Origin: Parapedobacter pyrenivorans_A
GTDB lineage: Bacteria > Bacteroidota > Bacteroidia > Sphingobacteriales > Sphingobacteriaceae
Reading direction: 5' to 3'
DNA: 64,000 bases
Assembly (NCBI RefSeq): GCF_041925275.1
Contig: NZ_JBHEUZ010000001.1
Location: forward strand, 124,001 to 188,000
Shown here: positions 34,125-44,168 of the stretch, in pieces
Position numbering within the stretch: the stretch's first letter is position 1
Layout of the letters: each line of letters opens with the position of its first letter
Translations under genes and position numbers: made by a program
The notes under the pieces: generated by a model
The model's input: the letters and a program-made list of their open reading frames with translations, nothing else
Told to the model about the DNA's origin: nothing
The model's database searches: none

Positions 34125-35504
34125 ATGTCGTCTGCACAAGAAGCCACCTTCCTCAAAGAAAGTGCCGCCAAGGCTTTTGAACCCCGTCACCGGGAAATCA
34201 TTAATTACAATATAGATAAGTACGACGACGCGGTCAACCGGGGGCTTCCGCTGTTCAACCACCTCGAAAACTCAAAACGGAAGGCCCATATCATCAAGTG
34301 GCGGGTGATGGAAAACCTGGATAAGCTGCTGCCCGAGTTCGAGTCGAATTTCCTACGGAAGGGGGGCAAGGTTATCTGGGCGAACGATGCCGCGGAAGCA
34401 CGTGAAGAAATCGGCAAGATCCTAGCCCAAGCCGGTGCCAAAACGGTGGTCAAATCCAAATCAATGACCACGGAAGAAATCGAGCTCAACGAATTTCTTG
34501 CAGAAAACAACATCAAAGCCATCGAGACGGATCTTGGCGAATATATTGTGCAATTGCTGGGGCAAAAGCCCTACCATATCGTCACACCCGCCATGCACCT
34601 AAGCCTGGCAGATATACAGGCGCTATTCCACCAGCATTTCGGCACGCCGCCCGAGTCTACGGCCCAAGAGCTGACGCTGAAGGCCCGCGAACTCCTTCGG
34701 GAACAATATACCACAGCCGATGTAGGCATCACAGGCGGGAATTTCCTGATCGCGGAAACCGGTAGCGTGGCGATCACAGAAAATGAAGGCAATGCCCGGC
34801 TTTCCACCACTTTTCCGAAAATCCATATCGCCATCGTGGGCATCGAGAAGATCGTCCCCTCACTGAACGACTTGGACCTGTTTTGGCCACTGCTTTCGAC
34901 CCATGGTACCGGACAACGCCTCACGGTGTACAACAGCATCGTCAGTGGGCCACGGCAAGAGGGTGAAACGGACGGGCCCGAGGAAATGTATGTGGTACTG
35001 CTAGACAACGGCCGCACCGAGCTATTGGCCCAGAAAGACCAACGCCAGGGACTATACTGTATCCGCTGCGGCGCCTGCCTCAATGCGTGCCCCATCTACA
35101 AAAATGTAGGTGGCCATACATACAACACCACTTACAGCGGCCCCATCGGATCGCTCATCACGCCGCACCTCCGGGGCATGGCTGAATTTAAACATCTCAG
35201 CTACGCATCGAGCCTTTGCGGCAAATGTTCCGAAGTATGCCCGGTCAAAATCGATATCCACAAAATGCTCCTGCTCAACAGACGTGATGCCGTAGCTGCC
35301 CGACTTCCCTCCAAAACGGAACGGCTTGCGTGGAAAGGCTTTACCTACGCCATCACCAAGCGTAGGCTCGTTGATTTTTTCGGTGGCAAGTTCAAGAATT
35401 TTTTACTACGGACTTTTTTCAGGAAAGCATGGGGCAAGCAACGCCAACTTCCACACGTCGCTGAGAAATCATTCAGCCAGCAATGGAAAGAGCAAAGCAA
35501 GTAA
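34125..35504 (+). CDS. lutB: LutB-like iron-sulfur protein (lactate utilisation)
   Basis: LutB is the ferredoxin-like subunit of the LutABC L-lactate oxidase. The protein has an LUD-type N-terminal domain (about 60-300) and two 4Fe-4S motifs: CIRCGACLNACP near residue 308 and SSLCGKCSEVCPVKID near 360, followed by a C-terminal LutB domain. The frame begins with TTG at 34119; ATG 34125 is the more likely start (459 residues). No lutA or lutC is adjacent. Its TAA is directly followed by the stop of the convergent aldo/keto reductase gene with no spacer. Confidence 0.88.
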   Translation: MSSAQEATFLKESAAKAFEPRHREIINYNIDKYDDAVNRGLPLFNHLENSKRKAHIIKWRVMENLDKLLPEFESNFLRKGGKVIWANDAAEAREEIGKILAQAGAKTVVKSKSMTTEEIELNEFLAENNIKAIETDLGEYIVQLLGQKPYHIVTPAMHLSLADIQALFHQHFGTPPESTAQELTLKARELLREQYTTADVGITGGNFLIAETGSVAITENEGNARLSTTFPKIHIAIVGIEKIVPSLNDLDLFWPLLSTHGTGQRLTVYNSIVSGPRQEGETDGPEEMYVVLLDNGRTELLAQKDQRQGLYCIRCGACLNACPIYKNVGGHTYNTTYSGPIGSLITPHLRGMAEFKHLSYASSLCGKCSEVCPVKIDIHKMLLLNRRDAVAARLPSKTERLAWKGFTYAITKRRLVDFFGGKFKNFLLRTFFRKAWGKQRQLPHVAEKSFSQQWKEQSK

Positions 35505-36554
35505 TCACTCGAGTTCTGCCGATTTTGCCCATATGTTGATCGAGCCGTCTTTTGCGTAATTGTCGATTTCTGCCAGTTCCGTTTCGGAAAAATCAAGGTT
35601 GGCTAGCGCGCCGGCGCAATCAACCACCTGCTCGGGCCTGCTCGCGCCAATCAATGCCGAGGTTACACGGCCGCGCCGCAGTACCCAAGCAATCGCCATT
35701 TGGGCCAATGTCTGCCCCCGCCGCTGTGCAATGGCGTGCAATGCACGGATACGCTCCATGTTTTCGTCATTCAAGAAACCGGAACGGAAAGAAGGCCTCT
35801 TTTTTGCCCGGCTATCGGCCGGGACACCCTGCAGGTATTTGTCGGTGAGCATCCCTTGGGCCAGCGGCGAGAATACGATCGATCCCATACCCAGATTGGC
35901 CAGCGTATCGAGCAGGCCATCCGTTTCCACCCACCGGTTGAGCATGGAATAGCTCGGCTGGTGAATCAGGCAGGGTGTACCCAACTCACGCAAAATAGCC
36001 TCCGCCTCCCGCGTACGCTTCGTATTGTAGGAGGAAATGCCCACATATAATGCCCTACCCGACCGGACAATGTGATCCAATGCCATCATGGTTTCTTCCA
36101 ACGGGGTCTGCGGGTCAAACCGATGGGAATAAAAAATGTCTACATAATCGAGCCCCATCCGCTTGAGGCTTTGGTCGCAGCTGGACACCAAATATTTACG
36201 GCTTCCCCATTCGCCGTAAGGTCCCGGCCACATGTCGTACCCGGCTTTCGAAGAGATGACCAACTCGTCCCGGTAGCCCGCGAAATCTTCTCTCAGTATG
36301 CGGCCAAAAGCCGATTCCGCACTACCTGGTGGCGGGCCGTAGTTATTGGCAAGGTCGAAGTGGGTAATGCCCAGGTCAAATGCCTGGCGGCATATCTGTT
36401 GCTTGGTGCCATGCGGTATGTCGTGTCCAAAGTTATTCCACAAACCAAGGGAGATGGCGGGCAATTTCAGCCCACTATTACCACAGCGGTTATAGACCAT
36501 GCTATTGTAACGGTTAGGATCGGGTTTCCAATTCATAGTATCGTATGTTTGCAT
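35505..36554 (-). CDS. Aldo/keto reductase, YghZ-like
   Basis: A monomeric NADPH-dependent TIM-barrel reductase. Family features are GLWNNFGHD, the catalytic Asp/Tyr region FDLANNYGPPPGSAE, Lys in ISSKAGYDMWPGPYGEWGSR (split across strands), DYVDIFYSHRFDPQTPLEET and the cofactor-binding end SALIGASRPEQVVD. The PGPYGEWGSRKYL block is typical of L-glyceraldehyde-3-phosphate reductase (YghZ/GprA), which detoxifies aldehydes. The frame is open to 36572 inside tsaD; ATG 36554 (349 residues) avoids the overlap, and ATG 36536 is also possible. It is downstream of tsaD on the same strand. Confidence 0.87.
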   Translation of the reverse strand: MQTYDTMNWKPDPNRYNSMVYNRCGNSGLKLPAISLGLWNNFGHDIPHGTKQQICRQAFDLGITHFDLANNYGPPPGSAESAFGRILREDFAGYRDELVISSKAGYDMWPGPYGEWGSRKYLVSSCDQSLKRMGLDYVDIFYSHRFDPQTPLEETMMALDHIVRSGRALYVGISSYNTKRTREAEAILRELGTPCLIHQPSYSMLNRWVETDGLLDTLANLGMGSIVFSPLAQGMLTDKYLQGVPADSRAKKRPSFRSGFLNDENMERIRALHAIAQRRGQTLAQMAIAWVLRRGRVTSALIGASRPEQVVDCAGALANLDFSETELAEIDNYAKDGSINIWAKSAELE

Positions 36555-36561
36555 CCGTAAT

Positions 36562-37572
36562 TCAAATCGCATACCTCGCCATCGGGGCTACATCCTGCCC
36601 TACGAATTCATGGGCAAGGTATTTATGGTGGCCGGCAATGGCAATCATCGCCGCGTTGTCTGTACAGTATTCGAAACGTGGGATAAATACCTGCCACCCC
36701 TCCTGCTTACCCAACGCTACCAATCCGTTCCGTAAGCCGGAATTGGCCGATACACCGCCCGCGATCGCCACCTGGGTCACACCTGTTTCACGGGCTGCCC
36801 GCCGCAGCTTATTGAGCAAAATGGAAACAATGCGCGACTGTACCGATGCGCATACATCGTCCAGGTGCAATTCAAGGAAATCGGCTTGCTCGCGTTGCTT
36901 TTGCTGCACGAAATAGAGGATGGCTGTTTTCAATCCGCTGAAGCTGAAATCAAGGCGTGGGATCTGCGGTTCGGGAAACGAAAATGCATCGGGGTTTCCA
37001 TGCTGGGCGTGGCGGTCGATCAACGGCCCACCGGGGTAAGGGAGCCCCAGGATTTTAGCGGTCTTGTCGAACGCCTCCCCCGCGGCATCGTCGAGCGTTT
37101 GCCCCAGCAGTTCCATCTCGAAGTGGCTTTTCACCAATACCAACTGCGTATGCCCCCCCGAGACCGTGAGGCACAAGAAGGGGAACTCGGGCACAGGTTC
37201 GTCGATGAAATGCGCGAGAATATGCGCTTGCATATGATTCACTTCAATAAGCGGGATATTCCGGGCAAGCGCAAATGCCTTGGCAAAGGATGTACCCACC
37301 AATAACGACCCGAGCAGTCCGGGTCCCCGCGTAAACGCCACTGCATCTATATCATTTTTATGTACTTTTGCATCGCGGATGGCCTGTTCGACGGCCGGAA
37401 TGATATGCTGTTGATGGGCACGTGATGCCAGTTCGGGTACCACACCGCCGAATTTTTCATGGACGGTCTGGTTTGCAATGATGTTTGAACAGATTGTTCC
37501 GTTCACGCTGATAGCAGCCGACGTTTCGTCACAGGAAGATTCAATGCCGAGGATGATGGGCATGGCAGTCAA
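36562..37572 (-). CDS. tsaD: tRNA N6-adenosine threonylcarbamoyltransferase TsaD
   Basis: TsaD transfers threonylcarbamoyl from TC-AMP to A37 of tRNA with TsaB and TsaE. The start ILGIESSCDETSAAI, VVPELASRAHQQH, the metal-binding HMQAH (H113 and H117) and the segment VSGGHTQLVLV are diagnostic. Length is 336. A perfect promoter (TTTG-N20-TAAGTTTG) lies just upstream. The aldo/keto reductase gene follows within about 8 nt. Confidence 0.97.
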   Translation of the reverse strand: MTAMPIILGIESSCDETSAAISVNGTICSNIIANQTVHEKFGGVVPELASRAHQQHIIPAVEQAIRDAKVHKNDIDAVAFTRGPGLLGSLLVGTSFAKAFALARNIPLIEVNHMQAHILAHFIDEPVPEFPFLCLTVSGGHTQLVLVKSHFEMELLGQTLDDAAGEAFDKTAKILGLPYPGGPLIDRHAQHGNPDAFSFPEPQIPRLDFSFSGLKTAILYFVQQKQREQADFLELHLDDVCASVQSRIVSILLNKLRRAARETGVTQVAIAGGVSANSGLRNGLVALGKQEGWQVFIPRFEYCTDNAAMIAIAGHHKYLAHEFVGQDVAPMARYAI

Positions 37573-37594
37573 TATTTCGCGTTTTTAACGAAAG

Positions 37595-37626
37595 CAAACT
37601 TAGATAAAGTTGCTCCGAAATACAAA
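37595..37626 (-). promoter_or_regulatory. Promoter of tsaD
   Basis: On the minus strand TTTG (37626-37623), a 20-nt spacer, then TAAGTTTG (37602-37595), the same geometry as the rpmH promoter. It predicts a leader of about 17 nt. Confidence 0.8.
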
Positions 37627-37666
37627 CTAAAATTGCGCCGGATAAAAAACTGAGCGAAAAATTTTA

Positions 37667-40600
37667 TTGCGGAAGGATATCAAAAAAATAGTAAAAATAT
37701 CGTTGTGGACACTGGTCACCCTGTTACTTTTGCTAATAGGGCTCATCTATACCCTCCAATACCAGCCTGTCCAAACCTTTTTTGCAAAACGTGCCGCCAA
37801 TTACCTATCGGATAAACTCCGTACCACCGTATCGTTGGATGGCGTTTATTTCAAACCGTTTTCCTCACTGGTACTCCGCGGTCTGTATGTGGCCGACTTA
37901 ACGGGCGATACCCTGCTCTACGCTAGTGAATTGACGGCGTCGGTAAACCTTTGGAAAATACGTGACGGCCAGGTTACCATCAATAAACTGGCGCTCTCTG
38001 GCGGGTCGTTTTTCCTCAACCGGCAGGGAGACAGCAGCAACCTCGCGTTTATCGTCGACTATTTCCGGCCGGCCACTGCCCCCAAGGCATCAAAGGAAGG
38101 AAAGCAGATCGTACTCGATGTTGGCACGGTCGACTTGGCCGATATTTCATTCCGTTACCGGTACGGCGAAAGCCGTCCGACCAAGGGTATCGACTACCGC
38201 GATATCCGCCTGACCGGGCTTAGCGGCCATTTTAGCGATATCGACCTTGGCAGCCATCTCTTTAAATCCACTATCGAGGGCCTTACCTTCCGCGAAAAGA
38301 GTGGTTTCCATCTTCGCGAAATGCGTGCGGTCGCCGTGATAGATACCAATTACCTCGAGTTGGAAGACCTCTACCTCGAAACCAATCGGAGCCAACTAGG
38401 TGACTATCTCCGGTTCGGATATACGGATTTTTCCGCGTTCGCAAACTTCATGGAAGCAGTGACCATCGAGCTGAAGCTCGACCGTGCCCGGGTCAACTCC
38501 CGCGATATCGAGTTCTTCGCACCCGAAGTGGCGATAACGCAGTTTGACGTTGTGCTATCAGGCTTATTCACCGGAAACGTATCGGATATTTCGGCACGAG
38601 ACGCCGTGCTCAGGATAGGCGACCGTACACGCTTATCGGGTAATTTCGATATCCGTGGCTTGCCCGACATCGAACACACCATCTTCGACATGAAGCTGCA
38701 TCGGCTAGCCACGAACCGTGCAGACATTGAATCACTAGTAGGCCAATTGGGAAATAACCGCCAACTTGCGTTACCGGCGATATTCGACCGGATGGGTGAC
38801 CTTGCTTACGAAGGTACGCTGGTGGGCACATACTATAACTTCGAGGCCATCGGCGTACTCGAAACCACCCTCGGTGCGGCCCATACCGCCGTCAACCTAA
38901 GCATCCGTGATGGCGGCCATTACTCGGGAAAAATCACGACCCCCCAGTTCGACCTGGGCACGTTGCTGCAATATCCCCAAATCGGGCATGGCGGTTTCGA
39001 CATCGATATTGCCGGAGACGGCTTCACGCCCCGCGGCCTCAACAGCCACGTGGCGGGCAACGTAGCTTACCTGGACGTAAAGGGGTATCGCTACACCAAC
39101 ATCGATTTAGCCGGCGAGTTTTCTGAAATGCAGTTTACCGGAAATATTGAGGTCGATGATCCCAATTTACAGTTACTTTTTGACGGTGGCATCAACTTCA
39201 ATCCGGAGCGCCCCGAGTATGCGTTTGACGCCACCGTGGGTTATGCACACCTACACAACCTCCACCTGTACAGCAAAACGCCAGTCATCATAGAAGGTGC
39301 AACGATTGCAACCAACTTCAATGGCAATGCGCTAAATAATATGCAGGGCAATCTGGCACTTTATAAGATTGGCTTTTTAAGCGATTCGTTGCGTTATGCC
39401 GTTGACTCACTGGTTCTCGAAGCCAGCGGCAACGAGGCGCACCGCACAGTTACGCTACGCTCGGACCTTGCAGATGCCACGGTAAACGGTGAAATGGATC
39501 TAACTACCCTGCACAACTATTTCAAATCGGTAGCCATGCAGTATGCCCCTTCCCTCGCGCTGGCAATCGGGCCAACGGGCAAACAAGCCTTCGACTTCAG
39601 TTTGCAGCTCAAAGACATCGAACCGGTCGCGGCGTTGGTAGTTCCCAAGCTTGCGCTGGGCGATGGAGCGATGGTGAATGCCCGGTTCTCTTCGGCAGAC
39701 GGGACGGCAGCCATCAACCTTATCGTGCCGGATCTCTCGTACGGCATGATCCGTTTAAACCGCTTGATCGTGGATGAATCGGCCAACGACGGTGCTTTGC
39801 GCCTTTTGGTCACAGCAGACCGGATCAGTGTGACGGATAGCCTGTACATCAATAACGTAAACTTGTCTAATGTAATGGCGGGCGATAGCCTGCATTTCAA
39901 TTTGAAATTGTCGGATATCACGGCAAGCAACCAATTAGACCTGAATGGCATGGTGAATTTCCAACGGGGGTTGCCCACACGGATACACATGCTCCCCTCT
40001 GCATTGGTGCTCAATGATGAGCGGTGGGAACTCGATGACAATGCCCTGGCTTATGTAAGCGATGGCGAAATCGATATCCACGGCCTAGAGATATCCAATC
40101 GAGGGCAAACGGCTCGTTTGGAAGGCATTGTTTCGGACAAAAGCGACCGCGAGGTCTCGTTTACGTTCCAGAACTTTAACCTCAGCACGTTTAATCCATT
40201 GATGGCATCGTCATCGATTAAACTCGATGGCATCCTCGATGGCCATATGGAGGTATCGTCGCTACTGAAGAGTCCCTTTGCGGTAGCCGATATGGTTGCA
40301 ACCAACGTACGCCTCAACCAAACGCCGATAGGCGACGCCATACTACGGGCAGACTTTGATCGTGTCAGCGAACTGGTCAACGTCAACGTGGAAGCCGAAC
40401 GCGGGGGGAGGAAAACCCTCAGCGCCGTGGGTACGTACGATGCGACGGCCGAGAACGACAAGCTCAACGTAAACGCGCATTTCAATCACAGTGAGTTGAT
40501 TCTCTTCCAGCCACTGCTCGGCAAACTCGTATCCGATGTCAGCGGAACGGTCTCCGCCGACCTGCAGGTTACCGGCTCCGTATTAGCGCCCCAAATAAAT

Positions 40601-42064
40601 GGCCGTTGCCGGTTGCATAACGCTGGGTTCACCGTCAACTACCTACAGGCACCTTATCGGATAGACGACGAGTTCGTACTGACCAACAGCACCATCCACC
40701 TGGACGGCTTGGTCATCACCGATCCACGGAACCGCAACGCCACCGCCAATGGGCATGTGGACATGCGCAACCCGTTGATTCCAGACGTCCAGGTGACTGT
40801 GGATGCTGCTGACTTCCTCGTACTAAACACGACTTTTCGGGACAACCCATCCTACTACGGCACAGCCTATGGAACCGGTAGGTTTTCCTTCAACGGCCCT
40901 ACGAATGCGATGCAGATCAACATCCAGGCGCGCACCGATGCAGGCACGCGATTCCATATACCGCTCAACGCCGTCGGCACGGTGAGCGACAACGATTTCA
41001 TCCGGTTCGTCAGCCATGACACCTTGGATGCGCCGCAAGCACGCCCACGCCTATTCCAAGGGCTGAGCATGAACATGGACCTGCAGATTACACCCGATGC
41101 GGAAACTAGCCTTTATACCGATCTGGGTGAGCTTACTGGCCGTGGGGAAAGTACGCTCTCCCTGCGTATGTCGAGTTTAGGTGATTTCGAGATGTTCGGT
41201 GATTATACAATCAATACCGGTAAGTTCACATTCACCGCACAGGATTTCATCAACAAGATATTCGAGATCAACGAAGGGGGAACCATCCGTTGGACAGGAC
41301 AGCCTACCGACGCCACGATCAACCTGGCGGCCGTATACGGCCAACGCACCAGCCTTGCTGCTTTGTACAACGCGGCTGGGCGGGAAACCGTCGAACAGCG
41401 AGTGCTTGCCCATGCAGTCATGAACCTCAACGGCAACCTTATGCGGCCCGACATCACGTTCGGACTCAACTTCCCGAACGATCCCTATGTAAACGATGAG
41501 CTACAAAGCTACCTGAGCGATGCAAACAACGTAAACCAACAGGCATTGAGCTTGATTGTCCGACGGAGTTTCGCACCGGGTTCGGCAACCGATTTCAGCC
41601 GCGAATTAAACAACACATTACTCAGCGCGGGCACCGAACTGGCGTTCAATCAATTGAATAACTTGATCTCCCAATCCTTGAATATCAAGTTCGTCGATTT
41701 AAATATCCGGTCGCTCAACGATGCCAGCGCATCGCTCCGCCTTTTCAATGATCGATTGATTTTCACAGGCGGCGTCGCCGATATGCGAAATGTCAACGAC
41801 CTCAATGTATTCAGCGACCGCATTGTCACCGACGCGGAACTGCGGTACTTGATCCGCAAAGACGGGAGGCTTGTGCTACGAGGCTCCAACCGACTGAATA
41901 GCCGGAATTTCCTCCCGCTCACAATCAATGAAAATTACGTCAGTGCACTCGGCTTGGTCTATCGGCAAGAGTTCTACACCTTCCATGAATTCTTTAGGCG
42001 ACTCGTTACCATCCGGAACGAAAAAGACGAGAAAGAAGCAGCGGACCACCCGGAAAATCAATAA
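37667..42064 (+). CDS. tamB: TamB-like translocation/assembly module protein
   Basis: A 1465-residue protein with an N-terminal membrane anchor (ISLWTLVTLLLLLIGLIYTL, about 11-30), a very long repetitive beta-helical AsmA/TamB region, and a C-terminal TamB (DUF490) domain from about residue 1000 with GRGESTLSLRMSSLGDFEMF, FINKIFEINEGGTIRWTG and VNQQALSLIVRRSF. TamB-type proteins span the periplasm and are implicated in outer-membrane biogenesis and lipid transport with a BamA/TamA partner. The start appears to be TTG 37667: an in-frame TAA lies at 37643 and no ATG or GTG precedes the membrane helix. The divergent neighbour is tsaD. Confidence 0.9.
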   Translation: MRKDIKKIVKISLWTLVTLLLLLIGLIYTLQYQPVQTFFAKRAANYLSDKLRTTVSLDGVYFKPFSSLVLRGLYVADLTGDTLLYASELTASVNLWKIRDGQVTINKLALSGGSFFLNRQGDSSNLAFIVDYFRPATAPKASKEGKQIVLDVGTVDLADISFRYRYGESRPTKGIDYRDIRLTGLSGHFSDIDLGSHLFKSTIEGLTFREKSGFHLREMRAVAVIDTNYLELEDLYLETNRSQLGDYLRFGYTDFSAFANFMEAVTIELKLDRARVNSRDIEFFAPEVAITQFDVVLSGLFTGNVSDISARDAVLRIGDRTRLSGNFDIRGLPDIEHTIFDMKLHRLATNRADIESLVGQLGNNRQLALPAIFDRMGDLAYEGTLVGTYYNFEAIGVLETTLGAAHTAVNLSIRDGGHYSGKITTPQFDLGTLLQYPQIGHGGFDIDIAGDGFTPRGLNSHVAGNVAYLDVKGYRYTNIDLAGEFSEMQFTGNIEVDDPNLQLLFDGGINFNPERPEYAFDATVGYAHLHNLHLYSKTPVIIEGATIATNFNGNALNNMQGNLALYKIGFLSDSLRYAVDSLVLEASGNEAHRTVTLRSDLADATVNGEMDLTTLHNYFKSVAMQYAPSLALAIGPTGKQAFDFSLQLKDIEPVAALVVPKLALGDGAMVNARFSSADGTAAINLIVPDLSYGMIRLNRLIVDESANDGALRLLVTADRISVTDSLYINNVNLSNVMAGDSLHFNLKLSDITASNQLDLNGMVNFQRGLPTRIHMLPSALVLNDERWELDDNALAYVSDGEIDIHGLEISNRGQTARLEGIVSDKSDREVSFTFQNFNLSTFNPLMASSSIKLDGILDGHMEVSSLLKSPFAVADMVATNVRLNQTPIGDAILRADFDRVSELVNVNVEAERGGRKTLSAVGTYDATAENDKLNVNAHFNHSELILFQPLLGKLVSDVSGTVSADLQVTGSVLAPQINGRCRLHNAGFTVNYLQAPYRIDDEFVLTNSTIHLDGLVITDPRNRNATANGHVDMRNPLIPDVQVTVDAADFLVLNTTFRDNPSYYGTAYGTGRFSFNGPTNAMQINIQARTDAGTRFHIPLNAVGTVSDNDFIRFVSHDTLDAPQARPRLFQGLSMNMDLQITPDAETSLYTDLGELTGRGESTLSLRMSSLGDFEMFGDYTINTGKFTFTAQDFINKIFEINEGGTIRWTGQPTDATINLAAVYGQRTSLAALYNAAGRETVEQRVLAHAVMNLNGNLMRPDITFGLNFPNDPYVNDELQSYLSDANNVNQQALSLIVRRSFAPGSATDFSRELNNTLLSAGTELAFNQLNNLISQSLNIKFVDLNIRSLNDASASLRLFNDRLIFTGGVADMRNVNDLNVFSDRIVTDAELRYLIRKDGRLVLRGSNRLNSRNFLPLTINENYVSALGLVYRQEFYTFHEFFRRLVTIRNEKDEKEAADHPENQ

Positions 42065-42411
42065 ACCGCCCTCGGCACACAGCTCGTTCTTTATGCCCAC
42101 CACCACCGGTCGATCGAACGGCCGATACGCAATAATCCGTTAAGAAGAATAAGTTCATATAATAGTTAATAAAAAATTGATTATAAAATGATTATATCAT
42201 TTACCTAAAGGATGGCCATCAAGCTTCATACAACAAACATTACCCATTAATAATCAATGACTTACGAAGAAAAAACCTGTCATAACGTCACTAGCAATCA
42301 AAGCCAGAAAAATCACTCGGCATTACGGTGCGAAGTGCTGATGAGCAACTGAATCGGTTATCCAATAAAATCGTATCTTTGTATGATTTTTTAACTTAGG
42401 GAGAGACAACT
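42065..42411. other. 347-nt intergenic region between tamB and khtT
   Basis: No convincing ORF or RNA gene. It is AT-rich in the middle, with a weak dyad AAATGA-N5-TCATTT (42186-42202), and contains the khtT -7 element at its end. Nothing else was recognised. Confidence 0.6.
42374..42381 (+). promoter_or_regulatory. -7 element for khtT-khtU
   Basis: TATCTTTG, a full TAnnTTTG match and the commonest sphingobacterial variant, 30 nt before the khtT ATG. A TTG box at the right spacing is not seen. Confidence 0.55.
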
Positions 42412-42888
42412 ATGTCAATTGTAAGAGAATCAGACCTGATCGGTATCGGCAAAAAATATCAGATCGAAACGGAAGCTGGAGATAACATGGTGGTGGTCAT
42501 CCATGACGATGGCCGGCGGGAACTCTATCGCTACGACCAAGAAGAAAGTGAGTCCAAGTGTGTAATGACGCTTTCTGACGAAGAGTCGCGCCAAGTAGCT
42601 GGCATCATCGGCGGATTATCCTACAAACCCAAGGCGCTCGAGACCATCGAGGTTGCACTAGATGACCTCAGCATCGAATGGATAAAAGTGCGCAGGGATT
42701 CACCGAGTATTGGCAAGTCGATCGGTGAACTAGAAGTCCGCAAACGTACAGGCGCTTCGATTATCGCCGCGATAAAAGAAGGGGATAGCATCATTAACCC
42801 GGGGCCAGACTATGTGATGAGTGCAGATACCACCATGGTGGTGGCGGGCAAGCGAAACCATATTAAGCTGATAAAGGAGATACTATAG
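42412..42888 (+). CDS. khtT: KhtT-like regulatory subunit of a cation/proton antiporter (RCK_C domain)
   Basis: A 158-residue soluble protein. The N-terminal half resembles KhtT/AmhM proteins (SDLIGIGKKYQIETEAGD) and the C-terminal half is a TrkA-C/RCK_C domain (SIGELEVRKRTGASIIAAI ... TTMVVAGKRNHIKLIKEIL). In Bacillus KhtT regulates the KhtU K+/H+ antiporter in response to pH and c-di-AMP. It lies 14 nt before the transporter gene, which supports the same pairing; ligand specificity here is inferred. Confidence 0.87.
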   Translation: MSIVRESDLIGIGKKYQIETEAGDNMVVVIHDDGRRELYRYDQEESESKCVMTLSDEESRQVAGIIGGLSYKPKALETIEVALDDLSIEWIKVRRDSPSIGKSIGELEVRKRTGASIIAAIKEGDSIINPGPDYVMSADTTMVVAGKRNHIKLIKEIL

Positions 42889-42902
42889 CATAAGAAAAAC
42901 GG

Positions 42903-44168
42903 ATGACGTCACACACCCTGATATTTGAAATTGGCATTGCCGTAGGTTTGGTAGCACTTGTCGGATTGATTTCCAACAGGCTCCGATTTTCGGTTATCCC
43001 CTTTTTCATATTGATCGGGATGGTGCTCGGACAACACGCACCAACATTTGGGAACATCGACCTTACCTTTACGGAAAGCAAGCCGTTTATCGACTTCATG
43101 GGTCGTTTGGGCGTGCTATTCCTCCTGTTTTACCTCGGATTGGAGTTTTCAGTGGGAAGGCTCATCAAGTCGGGGAAATCCATCGTAACCGGGGGCAGCT
43201 TCTACGTGGCGCTCAATTTTTGTTCGGGTTTACTGATCGGGTGGCTGATGGGGCTGCCTTTCAAGGAGGTGATGGTGCTCTGCGGTATCATGACCAGCTC
43301 GTCAACGGCCATCGTGGCCAAAGTACTGACAGACCTGAAACGGACAGCCAATCCCGAAACGGAGGTGATTATGGGTATGATCATGTTTGACGACCTGTTT
43401 ATCGCCATGCATATTTCGTTCCTTTCGGGGTTGATATTGACAGGTAGCAGCTCTTTTTGGACAGTGGCCGGCACCTCGCTGTTGGCACTCGGGTTCATCC
43501 TTGCCTTCCTCATCCTCGGTCGTAAATTGGTGCCGGCTATAGACAGGGTTCTCCAAGACAAAACGTCCGAACTGTTTGTACTCGTCATATTTGCACTCCT
43601 ATTTATTGTTGCCGGGTTCTCTGAGACCATCCATGTGGCAGAGGCCATCGGAGCGTTGATGGCCGGCCTGGTCCTAGCTGATTCGCAATACATCAAACGT
43701 ATCGAACAGCTCGTCCTCCCCTTCAAAGATTTCTTCGGCGCCATGTTCTTCTTCAGTTTCGGGCTTTCCATCGATCCGACCACCTTGAGCGGTGCGGTGC
43801 TATGGGCGTCCATTGCTGCGGTGGTAACCGTCATCTGCAACGTAGCCTCGGGTTATTTCGCTTCCCGTTTCTCGGGCCTGAAGAAGCGGAATTCGGTCGA
43901 TATCGGCTTCACCCTCGCCGCTCGCGGCGAATTTTCGATCATTATGGCCAATATTGGCAAAGCGGGCAAACTGCTGCCCGTTATCCAATCGTTCGTGGTC
44001 GTCTATGTACTCATATTATCCATCGTTGCCCCGTTGCTCACCAAAGAGTCGCGCACTATCTGGAACGCCTTGTTTGGCAAAGGCAATGTGGAGAAAAAAC
44101 CAGTCAAGACATTGAGTGACTTGGAAAGGCAAGCTTCCGATAACGAAAATAAACCATCATCGTCATGA
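42903..44168 (+). CDS. khtU: CPA2-family K+(Na+)/H+ antiporter, KhtU/KefB-like
   Basis: A 421-residue polytopic membrane protein with about 12 helices. Typical segments are LLFYLGLEFSVGRLI, MTSSSTAIVAKVL, the charged GMIMFDDLFIAM (transport Asp pair) and AEAIGALMAGLVLAD, then FTLAARGEFSIIMANI near the end. These belong to the KefB/KhtU branch of CPA2 antiporters, which exchange K+ or Na+ for H+ in pH or osmotic control. No C-terminal TrkA-N domain is fused; the RCK_C partner is encoded separately just upstream. It overlaps the next gene by 4 nt. Confidence 0.9.
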   Translation: MTSHTLIFEIGIAVGLVALVGLISNRLRFSVIPFFILIGMVLGQHAPTFGNIDLTFTESKPFIDFMGRLGVLFLLFYLGLEFSVGRLIKSGKSIVTGGSFYVALNFCSGLLIGWLMGLPFKEVMVLCGIMTSSSTAIVAKVLTDLKRTANPETEVIMGMIMFDDLFIAMHISFLSGLILTGSSSFWTVAGTSLLALGFILAFLILGRKLVPAIDRVLQDKTSELFVLVIFALLFIVAGFSETIHVAEAIGALMAGLVLADSQYIKRIEQLVLPFKDFFGAMFFFSFGLSIDPTTLSGAVLWASIAAVVTVICNVASGYFASRFSGLKKRNSVDIGFTLAARGEFSIIMANIGKAGKLLPVIQSFVVVYVLILSIVAPLLTKESRTIWNALFGKGNVEKKPVKTLSDLERQASDNENKPSSS

